Positions 32,968 to 44,439 of a DNA stretch of 64,000 nucleotides are shown here, one piece after another. A model generated the notes under the pieces. That model worked only from the letters and a program-made list of their open reading frames with translations, was not told the DNA's origin and did no database searches. The stretch covers positions 18,288,587 through 18,352,586 of the forward strand of contig NC_071333.1 of the NCBI RefSeq assembly GCF_010183535.1, in the 5' to 3' direction. The stretch comes from Caenorhabditis remanei. Taxonomy: Eukaryota > Nematoda > Chromadorea > Rhabditida > Rhabditidae. Position numbers and translations under genes: made by a program. The stretch's first letter is position 1. Each line of letters opens with the position of its first letter.

Positions 32968-33385
32968 CTTTAGAGGCGCCATTTTCAAACAACCTTTAAT
33001 ATAGTTTGTAGGTATTTTTGACCACAAGGAGTCCATTTCTGCAGTCAAAACCTGCAGTCAAAAAAAAAGCCGAGTTGTGAGCTCTCATATTTTTCATCTG
33101 GTCAAGCTTTTTTACATGGAATTCCAAATCGACAAGTATACGCAAGATATTTTTATTTTTACGAGCACAGGTAAGCCGCTGAGGAACACAAACCGCGCGG
33201 TGGCGTATATACCGCCGATTTGGAATTCTATGTAATAAAGCTTAACCATATGAAAAGTTTGAGAGCTCATAACTTGGCTCTTATAGACTTTTTGCAGGTT
33301 TAGACTGCAGAAATGGACTCCCCATTGTCGAAAATACCTATAACCAAATTTAAAGGTCGTTTGAAAGTGGCGCGTTTTGTCTGAG
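32968..33385. repeat. R2-family long palindrome, copy 2
   Basis: Same architecture as 13330-13772: GAGTCCATTTCTGCAGTCAA against its mirror GACTGCAGAAATGGACTCC, AGAGCTCATAACTTGGCTC, and the core CACAAACCGCGCGGTGG. Ends are GGCGCCATTTTCAAAC and GTTTGAAAGTGGCGCG. Confidence 0.7.
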
Positions 33386-33689
33386 GCGCTGTTCGTAACG
33401 GTTTCGAAAAGGGAAGAGACACTAAGCCAACGGGCAACAACAAAACTGGCGTGGTCTGGACAGCGTCCGCCGCTTTAGACCATTCGGAAATCATGAAAGA
33501 CCAGCCGAATGAACCACCTAAGGCGAGACAGACAGCCTGGTCAAAAATAATCGAGAAAGTCCAAACCGCTCTTCCTTTGGTATTCCTTTGGTATATTTAA
33601 AAAATGATGCGACAATTTTAGAAACTTCTCAAATTCAGCATTTTCTCTGCAATTGAATTACATGTTGTGGGTTCTTGTGCTCCCTCTTC

Positions 33690-34930
33690 CGTACAACAAA
33701 ACGACTGCAAAAAAGTGGTGTGTCTTTGAGAGTACTGTGGCGGGATAAGAGTAACAGGTGCACAAAAAAAAGAACACATGTGTTCAATTTTCTCTCGATG
33801 TTCAGTTTACTCTTTGATACATCCATTTCACCTCATTACTCTACAATTTTCACATTTTTCAAAAAGCATATCTAAATCCACAGCAGTCGCCAAAGGAACA
33901 TCTTTTTTTAATTTTGTTATACAGAAAATAGTACCAGAGCGGTTTGGGGAAGCCATAGGGCCAAGTCACATAGTGCTTTTCTTCATTTATTGGAAAATGT
34001 TGTGATTGTTTCAGAAGAATTGTCTGCAATGGTATTAAAAGAGATTATGGATGCGATTTCTTTGATCTAGTGTGTTCTGTGTTTCAGATCTTTGTTTCCG
34101 TATTCATTTCGGTTTTTTAAGTGTTTATAACAAAATTCAAAGTTTCGGCCACTTAAAGAATTATCGTTTCCTCATGAGCTCTTTTTGCAACATCAACTTT
34201 TGGCTTATATATTAGACTTGTTCGGGAAGTATAAGTTCAAGAAACCACTATGAAAAAAGAAGCGTATCTTTGAGAGTACTGTAAAGGCGTAAGTGCACAT
34301 TTTGATTTGAAACTTTGATTTTCAGAAGTTTTTCTACCTTTTCTGATCTTTTCCCAATACCATTCTGTGCTCCAAGTCCAACGTATATTCTCTCATTTCC
34401 TTCATTCATTGCTAATATCAAATAAGTCAGTAAACTAAATTCAAATCTAAATAATTACGGATTTCACCTCTTCTTTTTGGAAGTTTTTCGAAAAACTTTA
34501 TTTCCAAAAATGTCCAATTCTGAGCGGAGTCAACCTGAAACTCTTCCAGCGATACAAATTTTCTTTTATCAAGTAACGATTTCCTTGATTGAGGACTCTT
34601 TCGTTCTAGAAGTATGGGAGAGGGCGTCCCTTTGAGTGTACTGTGTAAGCGAGTAACATATGTGCACGTTGGTAACAGAATGGACACATGTGTTCAGTTT
34701 CCATTTTATTCCTGGCGATCCTTTCCATAATGTAAGCAAATTCATTTAACCTCATTTTTCTGCGATTGTTACTCTGCTCAACAAAAAAATATCTATGAAT
34801 GGATACAACTAAGATCAAACAATGATTTTTCTAAGAAATAATAGTGCTGGAAAGATTTGGGAAAGCCATAGGGCCAAGACACATCATTTTTCCATTCTAA
34901 AAATTGAAAAATGTTGTGATTGTTTTGAAA
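33690..34930. repeat. Diverged tandem non-coding units
   Basis: Unit 1 (about 33690-34060) and unit 2 (about 34600-34960) share, in order: the TTTGAG-GTACTGT motif, ACACATGTGTTCA, TTTGGG(G/A)AAGCCATAGGGCC and AAAATGTTGTGATTGTTT. A partial unit is at 32760-32960 and the motif alone at 34268. Conservation is in patches rather than codons. Confidence 0.5.
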
Positions 34931-35305
34931 AGGTTGTCTGAAAAAGCTTTTTTTTAACTTTTGCAATCTTTGTGCAATGGAAAGATTTTGCGTGTTTTGT
35001 GTTTTTCATGTTTCTTTCCAATTTTATTTCGGCTCCCAGATCCGTTTCTAACTAAACTAAAAGTTTTGAGTTCCAGTAGTCTCTTTCTCTCATAACTTCC
35101 CTTCGTCATCTCATTCACTCTTGATATCGAATTACTCTGAGATCGAATAGAAACCTTGAGAAATGTGCAGAATGTTAAAAAAATTACGTTGGTTGCAACA
35201 TTTGCATGTCGTCTTCCCTCTTCCCCTTTCTTCTCTTTTCTCGATTCGTTTTCTTCCCCACTCTCACTTCATTTTTTATTCTTCAGAAACAAACCAAACG
35301 AAAAT

Positions 35306-36049
35306 ATGTCCGAAAGCCTTCGTGACCTCTTCCAACTGCTCAAGGAAAGTTTAGCGAGAGATGAGAAGATGTCAGAAGAGATTCGTGTTATCTACCAGGT
35401 AAAATTGCTTATTTTTAGAATTAAAATTTTGACAAAACTAGTTTTCAGGACGAAGAGATCTCCCAGGTTCCCAAGGAGCAAGTGAAGCCGAACATGAGCC
35501 TCGAGGAACTTGTTGCAGCTCTCAAGGAGTGTATGGAAGACTCAATTGCTGCTATCGACAACAGCATTGATGCGGGATGCAAGATGAGTGTTAAGGTGAA
35601 AACGGTGGTCAAACGTTTTTGGATTTAAGTGCCCAACTAACTGAAAGTAGTTTTACATACAGTACACTGTAGTAAGATACACAATTTGACCTTGTTGATT
35701 TGAAAACGTTCAACTTTGAAAGAGTGTTACGGTATCAGTGGTTGTCCCAGAAAGTAAAAAATATTTAAATCATACAGAACAAAGGTAGAGCTTGATTTTT
35801 GTAGTTGACAACTTTTTCGTACGGGCACTCCCTAGCAAGTTGTAGTCATTTTAAGGAGACAGCTCAAAAATCACTCTATTTTGCACTGAAACGGGATGAA
35901 ATTACTTTGTCGATGTAACTTGCTAGAGAGTGCCCGTACAAAAAAGTTGTCAACTACAAAAATGAAGCTCTACTTTTGTGTATGTATGGTAACAATAGAA
36001 AACTGTTTTCCAGACCAACGCCACCATCATCGCCGAGACTCCAACCTAA
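35306..36049 (+). CDS. Gene M: 91 aa small acidic helical protein
   Basis: Exons 35306-35398, 35449-35595 and 36014-36049, all phase 0. A TTCTTCAG acceptor ends at 35285, 21 bp before the ATG, so the transcript is probably trans-spliced. The protein is acidic and helix-prone (ESLRDLFQLLKESLARDEKM, SLEELVAALKECMEDSIAAI) with no signal or membrane segment; family unknown. AATAAA at 36249-36254. Intron 2 (418 bp) is mostly an R1 MITE. First plus-strand protein gene after the long minus-strand run. Confidence 0.65.
35640..35985. repeat. R1-family MITE, copy in gene M intron 2
   Basis: Arms TGTAGTTGACAACTTTTTCG / complement ...AAAAAAGTTGTCAACTACAA, centre with CTCCCTAGCAAGTT and AACTTGCTAGAGAG. 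Left end includes TACAGTACACTG. Confidence 0.8.
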
Positions 36050-37270
36050 TCACCTTCACACATTTATTGTCATTCACCGGTCATATCTCCCCCTCTCTTT
36101 CCTCCTCCCAATAATTCGTTGACGTTCCGTACTATTTTATTTTTATTATCCTCCCTCTCTCTCATCTTCCTGTGCAAAAAAGTTTTTATCTGCCAAAAAC
36201 TGCGTATTTTATTCCTGATTCCTTGTGAGCTTTCCACAAGTTTTACCAAATAAATCCGAGAGGAAAATCTAGAGCAGTGAGAACATGATGAAAAAGAGAA
36301 GCTTTCTTGCAAAACTCATCTTTTTGATGTCTTTGGCTCCCAATCTTCTTGCTCCATTTCAATTCTCTAAAGAAAAATAAGAAGAGATATCTCTTCATGT
36401 TCCCTCTTTCTCTAGATAAGAAAGTAGCAAAGACCGACGCGGACAAAAACATTACACTCACAGAAGATTGTTCTAAAATATAAATTGAAAGAGTAAAATT
36501 TAGAAAATACCCAACAAATCCTGGTGCACATAGAAATACAGTACTGGTCGTAAAGAATGCGCAGTTTTTAGTTGATGCTTTCTCCTTTGTGAGTGTGAGA
36601 CCGCTTTACTGATAGTCTTAACACATTGATGGTTTATGGTAGTTATAGATCAAAAGTAGAGCTCCATTTTTGTAGTTGACAACTTTTTTGTACGGGCACA
36701 TCTCGAGAAGTTATCAAACGTCAGAGTAAACTGTTCAAAAATCTCTCCTTTTAGCACTGAAGAAAGGCAACAATAGCGAGAAACTTTTTTGACGATTGAT
36801 AACTTCTTAGGATGTGCCCGTACAAGAAAGTTGTCAACTACAAAAATTGAGCTTTTTTCTGATCTACACACTTTATTAGTTATCGATATTGTGATACCAC
36901 CAGGGAGGGCGTCTCACACTCACAGAATTGACAATTTTCAATTATCTTTTGTTGGCTCCTAATCATTTTCCAAGAGTTTTAGTTAGACCAACTCGATGAC
37001 TCACAATTTTTTTTACACAATCAGACTGGATCCGTCGAAAACTTCATTTTCCATGTTTCTCGAGACCCAATTAAATAATGAATCACCAATCTTATTTACA
37101 TGTCACTCGAACAACTGACAACTGCCTGCTTCGTCAGGTCCAACCCCCATGTTTTTGTGTGATAACAAGATGAAAACGACAACCTGCTTCATTTCACTCA
37201 TGTTTTTTTCTTTTATCCACCAGTTTTCATCGTTTTCTCCTTCAAAACTTCTAGAAAATTCTTCCAGAAA
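36050..37270. other. Gene M 3' region and gene N promoter region
   Basis: Holds the AATAAA of gene M at 36249-36254 and an R1 copy at 36640-36950. No additional gene seen. Confidence 0.5.
36640..36950. repeat. R1-family MITE, intergenic copy
   Basis: TGTAGTTGACAACTTTTTTG at about 36671 mirrored by AGTTGTCAACTACAAAAATT at about 36826; centre CTTAGGATGTGCCCGTAC. Closest to the copy in the loop of the 22-kb fold-back element. Confidence 0.75.
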
Positions 37271-37495
37271 ATGTTCGCTTCTTTCTGGAAATTCCTTGTC
37301 TTGCTAATGGTCGTTTTGATCGGAGTCACTTTGGCCGCCCCGATTCCGAATACTGACAATGCTGATGACTTCCGCTACCCAGAAAACCCTGATGATATCA
37401 GTAAGTGGTGAAATTTCTTACTGAAATTCATACTGTAATTTTCAGATGACGTGCCAATGGCTACTGTTCGCCCATCTGTAAACCCATGCAACTAA
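37271..37495 (+). CDS. Gene N: 59 aa secreted peptide precursor
   Basis: Exons 37271-37400 and 37446-37495 (60 codons). Signal peptide FWKFLVLLMVVLIGVTLA, with cleavage likely after Ala (LA|AP). The mature part is about 38 residues, acidic, Pro/Asn-rich, with one Cys near the end (NPCN). No dibasic processing sites and no known neuropeptide repeat, so the role is unknown. AATAAA at 37523-37528. Tail-to-tail with the JmjC gene, 162 bp apart. Confidence 0.65.
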
Positions 37496-37657
37496 TTTGA
37501 ATGCTTATTAACTAAGAGTGAGAATAAAAAATCGATTTATTAAATACTGTTTTTGAAAAAGAAAGAAACGAACAAAATTATTATTAAAGACATTTGAAGA
37601 CCAAAATCTGAAAAAAAGGACAATTTCAGAAAAGGAGAACAGTTAACAAAACAAAAA

Positions 37658-40600
37658 TTAGTTGGTTCCAGTGAGCACATAGCCGTCGCAAATGTCAGCC
37701 AACTCGTCCATTTCCTTGTACTGGACGACGCTGATCTCCTTTTTCTCTGTTTGCGTCAACCTGAATGTTAATTTGTGACACTGATGTTTCATAGTTAAAG
37801 TGGTTTACTTACTTGTCGCAGCACTTGAAGCATAACGGCTTCAAGCTTCTATTGAATGCCACAAGATTGAAAAGCACTTTTTCGCAACGCGGTGTGGTGC
37901 ATCGCATCACTGGTCCAAGTTCAACATTAGTTGTGAACTTGTATCCTTTTGCCTCGATGTACTCTAGCTCCCGTTGAGCGTGCGCCACGCTTCTGCAAAA
38001 ATTACTTGAAAAAATGCATTACATTAAAAAATTCGACAAACCTCAACAAGAACACTTTGATAAGTGCAAACAGTTTCTGGTCCACTTGGGCTTTCTGCTC
38101 AGCTATTCTCCAAATGATCGGCTCAATTGGCATGACCGATGCATACTCCACACCAATGTTGTGGTCATGAGTGATGCCAGACATGGCCATCTGGCAGAAG
38201 TCTGGCTGCCCAATATTCCAGCTCACATTGGTGCAGTAGCCATTGGACTGAACCCAATGGTACGTCAATGGTCCAACGTAGGCCATATCTCCTGGTTTTT
38301 GAATAAATTTTTGTAATTGTATTCCTGCGGCCAGTAATTTTTGCTCGTTGGGCCAATATCCAGCATTATACATTTCCTTGATCTCCAGGTTAGTGATTTT
38401 CTCTTCTTTTGGCTCCGGCGAGTTTCTTTTCTTTGGCTTTCTTGCTTTGCGTTTCAATTCTTTGGCCACCTCATTTTGGAATTTTCCAGATTGCTCCGGA
38501 AGAACTGCCAACCATTCGCAATTTCCTGGACCGAGATTTAAGTTTACTGAAGACAGGCTGTTGTTTTCAGTATGTGGAGAAGTTCGTGCTCCAGGTGGTT
38601 TTGCATAACATTGAGGTTTATTGAGACCTCCAATTACTTCATGGGAATAATTTAGGAGAGTTCCATCTCCATTTGGCCTGAGGAACGTTGGAAACTTTTT
38701 GATTTCCTGAAAATGCACAATGAAACATTCATTTTATTTAAATTTTGTTTTTTTTTTCACTGACCTCATTTTGATTTGAAAACTTCGTTCCATCCATTAA
38801 ATCAATATTAGTTCCAAACATAAGAATTGTCGCCTTTGCATTAGCATGTTCATTTTTCGACGCATCGAGAGGCATCATCAGTGTCCGAAGCCCAGCCTTC
38901 AATTCTTCCAAGATGTCCTCCACATTGTCCGGATTTTCAATGATTTTTTGGCAAGCTGTAAAAATGGATATAAAAACAAACTAGAAATTTTTGTTTTCAC
39001 CTTTTTCTGAAGCTTCTTTAATTTTCTCCAGATTATCTGCAAACTTGTTCAACGTGACAAATTGTTCATAATCATAGACTTTGAGCTGATCAGCATGGTC
39101 TTTTATGCCATTGTGGTTCCACATGTAATAGTTTGTTGCTGTCGATTGAGGCAACTGTCGTCTTACTTTCAAGTTTTGATCTGGATCACATTTGGCGAGT
39201 TCCTCTGCATCAAATATCTTCCCATTTATTTGGTATTTCTCTTGGAAGCCAGTGATGTTACAGATTCCCGTCTTTCTGGCTTGTTCTTCCAGTTCTACCA
39301 CAGAACAGCTGCGTGCATCGATCTCTATAACGACGGCTCGGTTTTCGTGCATACTTTCAATTTCTTCTCGGTTTCCTAACTCGGCAATTAATTCTTTCTC
39401 TCGCATGGCGAGAGCGTCCGACTCGTCGAAAAGTGCATGTTCCTTCACTTCTTCATAAACTCCATTTTCTTCACAACCTTCAAATTGTTTCACTCGTTCA
39501 ATCACTTCTTTTGCGGTTGCTTCGTGGCTCATATAAAATTTTGAAGCAAAACAAAGCTCTGGTGGTGTCATTTCACTAGATTTCTCTATTTTTGCCTTCT
39601 GTGGAGGTTCGTTAACTCTGGTCATTACTGCATCGTGAATTAGAGTGTTCAATATTCCTCGGTAGTTGCCTTCGTCAGCAAATTCAAAATTTGGTGGAAT
39701 CTCGAATGCATGACAATCGTTCTCCTGGAAAACAAAATAAGTTTAGTTTAAAATATATTTTTGTAGAATTGTTGTTTTAGTGTCATTCACTAAATTTTCT
39801 ATTTTTACAAACTATCTTTGCCAAACTCAAATATTTCATCAAATTTGATTTAAGAAATTGTAAACGAAATTAAAACCATTTGGTTTGCAGACAAACTTTC
39901 AGAGGGCGTTTCTATTAAACTTCGATTCAGTCGCCGCCTAACTGAAACAAAATGTATCAATAATTTTACATACAAAAAATCTTCCATCGTCACATACATG
40001 CTGATTACCAATAATATGATTTCTTCCTGTCCTAATGAATTACGCTCAATTCCATTTTCGCTTGAATAAATTATCCTTGTCAAAAATTGAGTTTTGCGTG
40101 TATCATCATTATCTTCAGGTTTTCAACTAATTCACGTGCTACCCATGTTCCCCTTTTACAAGATATCTAACTTATATAAAAAAAAGTTTTTCGATAATCC
40201 CGTGTCTCTCGCTCATGTCCTTTGGTGCATTTTTTAGTTTTCTCGAGCTGCTTCCCATCTTTCCCTCAAAAATGGTTTTCTTCAAATGTGTGTTACTTAC
40301 ATATAATTCCGTACATTCCCAAGATACCCCTATCACTAGTTGTTTTTAACGTTTTCCAAGTTTTGACCCGCAAATGACTGGGTGCTTATTTCTTCACATA
40401 CGAAAGACTCATATTACATACAATGTATCCTAACTGTACGTCTTCTATATGTTTTTCCCAAAAGAAAAAATTCGCACTCTCCCTTTGTCACTCTGTGACC
40501 ACATCTCTCTCCTTTGTTGTTTTGTATCGATTCAGTCAGCTCTACTTTGCCATTTTTCCATTTTCTCAATAATAATTAGCCCGTACCTTGACTACAGAAG

Positions 40601-42043
40601 TTTTTGAATGCCAAGTTTAGAAATACTTCGATCTTAGAATCCTAACAAGAAAACCTCACTGTCTCTACTTCGCTTTTGCATGAAAATATCGAAAATGACA
40701 CGGTCTCAGACTTTATTTACCGTAATATCTCTATTATGCGCTCCTATCTCTTAACGTTATACGCTCCTATCTCTTAACGCAATATTTTAGTATCACCTAA
40801 ATTAAAGGGCGCGTTTGTCATTCACAAATTACTCCTCACAGGGCGCTATAATATAAAGATGTACGGTATTTATTTAGAAATGAAATTTTGTTTGCATGAA
40901 AATGAATTTTCTGCTGCCGAAAACGTTATTTGTTTTGGATCATAGATTCAAAAAAGTTTATCAGATTTTCAATTAGTTTCCTGTTTAATTTTAATTGGGT
41001 ACTACACACAGTGTCGGCCAAAATTTTATTAATGTCAGCTGGTTTCAGTTGAAAATGACCAACTGTGAGAGGATGTCTCGTCATCCCTGATTGTCCCAAA
41101 AAAAGGTTTTGCATGGACTATAAAAATCAAAATTAAATCTTTATTTTTGTAATTGGTCCGATTTTTGTACGAATAGTCTCTAGCAAGTTACAAGCTTTAA
41201 AAAAGTTCTACTTTTGATCTGCATAGTCCATACAAAAACTTTTTTGTTGGTCAATCAGGATTACCGAGACATCTTCTTAAAGTTGGTAATTTTCAACTGA
41301 AAACACCTCGAATTCGTAAACTGTCGGTCGACACTGTATAACAGGTAAAATCAAAAAATCATTCTTCAAAACTTTCAGCAAAGGATAATAATATTTTTTT
41401 AAACATTATTCCCATGTCACTCTCTAGTCCAACCATCAGACATTAGCAAACACCCATTCTTCTCCTCCTGGTATTCTCATATTCTCTTACTGTTTCCCCA
41501 GAACCCTACTCTCCTCTAATTAGCCATAGATCTTATCTCATCCTGTCCTGCCCTTCATTCGCTTTACCCATACGATTGTCTGCTTTATTGTACTTCCCGC
41601 CGTTTTAAGTCACATTCTCTTGACTGACACCCAATAAACAAGAAAAAACCAACCTTATTTTCAGCAATCAAACTTTTGAGCGCATCCAACCCTGGACCAT
41701 CTGGCAGTGTTCCTTTCGTTTCCATGTCGACGTATGCGGATCCGAGACATCCAATTGCATACCAACGGGTGGACCTCTTGTGCACTTCTTTCTGGTCGAT
41801 TGGAGCGTTGGGATCATTCGATGCCTTTGGTTTTTTGATTTGCCTTCTTTTTTTATATCCATCTGCCTTTCGCTTTCTTGGGCGCTTGGTTGGTTCAGCA
41901 GAAGTAGATGAAGTTTCTTCAAGTGCTTCCAGATTTTCATTTTCTTCGCCGTTGACGTCAACAGGATCATCATCTTGTTGAGAGGCATCGAGATCAGGTT
42001 CGATGGGAATTGGTGGAATAGCGGTGGAGTCGTTGGACATCAT
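37658..42043 (-). CDS. Gene O: JmjC histone demethylase, UTX/JMJD3 type, 750 aa
   Basis: Exons 41654-42043, 39001-39724, 38765-38955, 38042-38706, 37813-37992 and 37658-37760; 751 codons in frame. Fe(II)/2-oxoglutarate dioxygenase of the H3K27 demethylase family (nuclear). The JmjC core shows SPHTENNSLSSVNLNLGPG (H480, E482) and QKPGDMAYVGPLTYHWVQS (H585), the complete HxE...H triad, plus NVSWNIG as in UTX. A C-terminal zinc-binding module follows (CTTPRC...LCFKCC), as in UTX/JMJD3. An insertion of ~25 Lys/Arg-rich residues lies between the two halves of the JmjC fold. The N-terminal exon has a basic, NLS-like patch (KRPRKRKADGYKKRR). Closest in layout to C. elegans jmjd-3.1/-3.2/-3.3; which one is not decidable here. 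The 1.9-kb intron 1 holds an R1 MITE. Confidence 0.85.
41009..41336. repeat. R1-family MITE with mariner-like ends, gene O intron 1
   Basis: Ends CAGTGTCGGCCAAAATTTTA (left) and CGGTCGACACTG before TA (right), the clearest terminal repeats of the R1 family. Internal TGTAATTGGTCCGATTTTTG arm is more decayed than in other copies. Confidence 0.75.
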
Positions 42044-42583
42044 TAGGTCTTAAAAAAGATATTGATGAAATATGTGCTGATAAACGACAAGGAGATTTTC
42101 TGGAGCGGAGGACAGAGAGAATAGAGAATGAGGAGAAAAGAAGAGCAGATGTTTCCAGAAACCGTCTTTCAAGGCATAGGAGGGTCCTCCAAAGCAAAAA
42201 ATAATAAATGAAAAGAAGATTTGGGAGGAGATGGAGGATATGTCGGGTATGGAAGATTGAAGCTGTTTTTTCTGCTTATATTTGAAAACCATGAGAAGGT
42301 GTAGAAACTAATTCATAACCTTATAGCACAACACCTCTGAACTATAACTACAGTTGATATCAAAGAACTGCTCAACTGAACAGTTTGACATTTCCAGAAG
42401 ATGTATGTAAAGAAAAAAACAGTCACGATTTGAATACATGCAGATGGTTTTGCGTTTTTAACTTGATAGTACATAATGATAGTACTCTACAACATATTGA
42501 GTGACCATGGAAGATCTAGGATGCAAGAAGAGAATGGAGTGAGAAAGAGATGAAGAGGAAGACCGTTAATTGTTCAAATACAG
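42044..42583. other. Region between gene O and the Penelope-like ORF
   Basis: 540 bp. Upstream side of gene O; may include decayed 5' sequence of the retroelement, but no motif is recognisable. Confidence 0.45.
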
Positions 42584-43609
42584 ATGGACAGTTTGGGCCA
42601 ATTGCACATTACTCAAATGCCTACCATACTGTTCCGCCGCTACATAGATGACATAATAATTATAGCGGATACACAAGAAACGGTGGACAAAGCTTTCATC
42701 ATACTCAATGCACAAAGTGAACACATAAAACTCACCAGGGAACGACCCACGGAAGACTGGCTACCTTTTCTCAACATAGAAATACGCCAAAAAGGAAAAC
42801 AATTTGAGACCAAGTGGTACCGTAAACCAAGCAATAAAAATATCCTTATCAGGGCAGACAGTAACCACCCACGACAACAGAAAAAGAACACAATCGTGGT
42901 GACAAAAGCTACAGCAGTTGGAACCTCGTCGGGCACACACAAACAAGAATCGTTGGAGAGAGCCATACGGATTCTGGGGGAAAATGGATACCAAAACGGA
43001 TGCCTACCTCGCCGCAAAGGAAAAAATAAGGGACAACTCAGAAACCACAGGCGAAGCCACAGCCCAAGAGACAACAAACACGTCATCTGCATACCATTCA
43101 TAACGGATGACATCACATCTACAGTTCGCCACTCGCTCAAGGAAGTGGGGCTCGAAGTCAAAGTAGTAGAAACACGAGGAAAATCACTAAAGGACGAGTT
43201 GGTACATAATAGAAGATTTGACGTCCGATGTGAAAAGAGGATGTGTCGAGTATGTCCCTTCACAGGCATAGGAGGATGTGCAAGAAAAGGCGCAATATAC
43301 CAAATCACGTGTGAATGTGGGGAAGTATATGTGGGAGAGACGGGTAGACCCCTTTCCGACCGTATTGACGAACACGTACGTGCAGCCAATAAGCCTAGCC
43401 TAAAATCATATAGCAACACAGTCTGGGCAAGACACTCCAAATCAGTGCATAACGGGGAAAGTCTCAAACTCACAATCAAAGTACTGACTGTGGAGAGGAA
43501 CACGAACAAGCGAAGAGCTCTGGAAGCTACTTACATAAACAACCTAAAGCCATCTCTCAACACCAAAGAGGAACTGACCGACATGGTGACGACTTTTGGC
43601 TTATCATAG
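42584..43609 (+). CDS. Penelope-like element polyprotein fragment (RT C-end + GIY-YIG), 341 aa
   Basis: Residues 20-23 YIDD are the reverse-transcriptase motif C, followed by the LPFLNIEI and KWYRKPSNKN blocks (motif D and thumb). The fingers and most of the palm are missing, so the element is 5'-truncated. Residues ~236-320 form a GIY-YIG endonuclease: GAIYQITCECGEVYVGETGR, R of the LSDRIDEH helix, E314 in EATYINN, and LKPSLN. It is preceded by Cys pairs (CEKRMCRVC) typical of Penelope-like elements. The frame is open throughout, so the truncation is rather recent. It lies on the plus strand between the two minus-strand JmjC paralogs. Retroelement of the nematode, not a host gene. Confidence 0.8.
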   Translation: MDSLGQLHITQMPTILFRRYIDDIIIIADTQETVDKAFIILNAQSEHIKLTRERPTEDWLPFLNIEIRQKGKQFETKWYRKPSNKNILIRADSNHPRQQKKNTIVVTKATAVGTSSGTHKQESLERAIRILGENGYQNGCLPRRKGKNKGQLRNHRRSHSPRDNKHVICIPFITDDITSTVRHSLKEVGLEVKVVETRGKSLKDELVHNRRFDVRCEKRMCRVCPFTGIGGCARKGAIYQITCECGEVYVGETGRPLSDRIDEHVRAANKPSLKSYSNTVWARHSKSVHNGESLKLTIKVLTVERNTNKRRALEATYINNLKPSLNTKEELTDMVTTFGLS

Positions 43610-43978
43610 CAGCACCTCTAGACCCGCTGGGGGTAAATTTCCCCCACTAAGACGCCTCCCCCTTCTTATCTTAACCTCCATCTTTACCCTCATCCTTTGT
43701 TTACATGTACCCTTTATCTTCACCTCCTCCCTCTGTTTACATAACTCCTCATCACAATTACCTCCTGTTTTCCTGTTGTCCGCATAGAACCCGGTCCCAC
43801 CGCAAACAGTACCGATGTTCAAATGTCCGCATCTGTTTCTCTTCTTACTTTCCGGTGTTGTCACCCCCCATGCTTATATATTCTCATTCTCACTTTAAAT
43901 CACACTCTCTCTCTCTTTTCTTTTTCTTTTTCTTTTCTTTTCACTGCATAATTTTTACCAATTGTAGGGTAACCGTCC

Positions 43979-44014
43979 TGTCCTGAAGATGGCCATGTGG
44001 CCGAAACGTCGACA
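43979..44014 (+). ncRNA. Minimal hammerhead ribozyme motif of the Penelope-like element
   Basis: 36 nt in conserved order: stem I strand TGTC, core CTGAAGA, stem II TGGCC-ATGT-GGCCG, core GAAAC with GTC (a two-pair, loop-less stem III), then GACA, which pairs perfectly with TGTC. Cleavage would be expected after the GTC. Such short-stem-III hammerheads are known from Penelope-like elements and usually act as dimers. Activity of this copy is unproven. Confidence 0.6.
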
Positions 44015-44439
44015 ATACTATTGAATAAATCAATAAATTCGTGCTCTAAGATTCACTCAAAAGCCGGGTCGGAAAAGAAGTTTATCTTCAACTACCCATT
44101 CATAAACCACATAAAAATGAGAAAATGTGGGTTTTTTGTGTAAGAAAAAAAACTTTATTGGCAAAAAATTGCTTTGAAAGAAATGAAGGTTTTTTCCTTT
44201 TTTTCGACATTTTCAAAAAAAAAATGCCGTTCAAAATGTTTCAGTAGACTAAAACTTATTGGTTTAATCTATTTTAGAAGTTTGATATTTCCATCATGAA
44301 ATTTGATATAAAAATACTGTTTAATTAAATAGGGTTAGATAGGGAAATCTATATCGAAAAATACAAGAGAGTTATTGGAATTATGAAAGATTGAGACACT
44401 ACACAATGAGTTGCATACGGTTATGCTATTTTTCTTTGT

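Larger units (their letters stand above)
31562..35305. other. 3.7-kb intergenic region with repeated motifs
   Basis: No gene supported. Purine/pyrimidine-rich sequence to ~32.3 kb, then diverged repeat units. The motif CTTTGAG(T/A)GTACTGT occurs near 32794, 33723, 34268 and 34630. It is usually followed by G-AACATGTGCAC and an ACACATGTGTTCA-like box. The segment GAAAGCCATAGGGCCAAG with a downstream AAAATGTTGTGATTGTTT occurs near 33950 and 34862. Confidence 0.5.
42584..44040 (+). mobile_element. 5'-truncated Penelope-like retroelement
   Basis: Comprises the RT/GIY-YIG ORF, a CT-rich 3' untranslated region (43610-43970), the hammerhead-like motif at 43979-44014 and AATAAATCAATAAA at its end. 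The 5' limit is not defined. Confidence 0.7.

Noticed and set aside
37949..38624. Several plus-strand frames
   Set aside because: Antisense to the JmjC exon of gene O.
42640..43509. 289-codon minus-strand open frame
   Set aside because: Exact antisense of the Penelope-like ORF; the plus strand has RT and GIY-YIG motifs, the minus strand has none.
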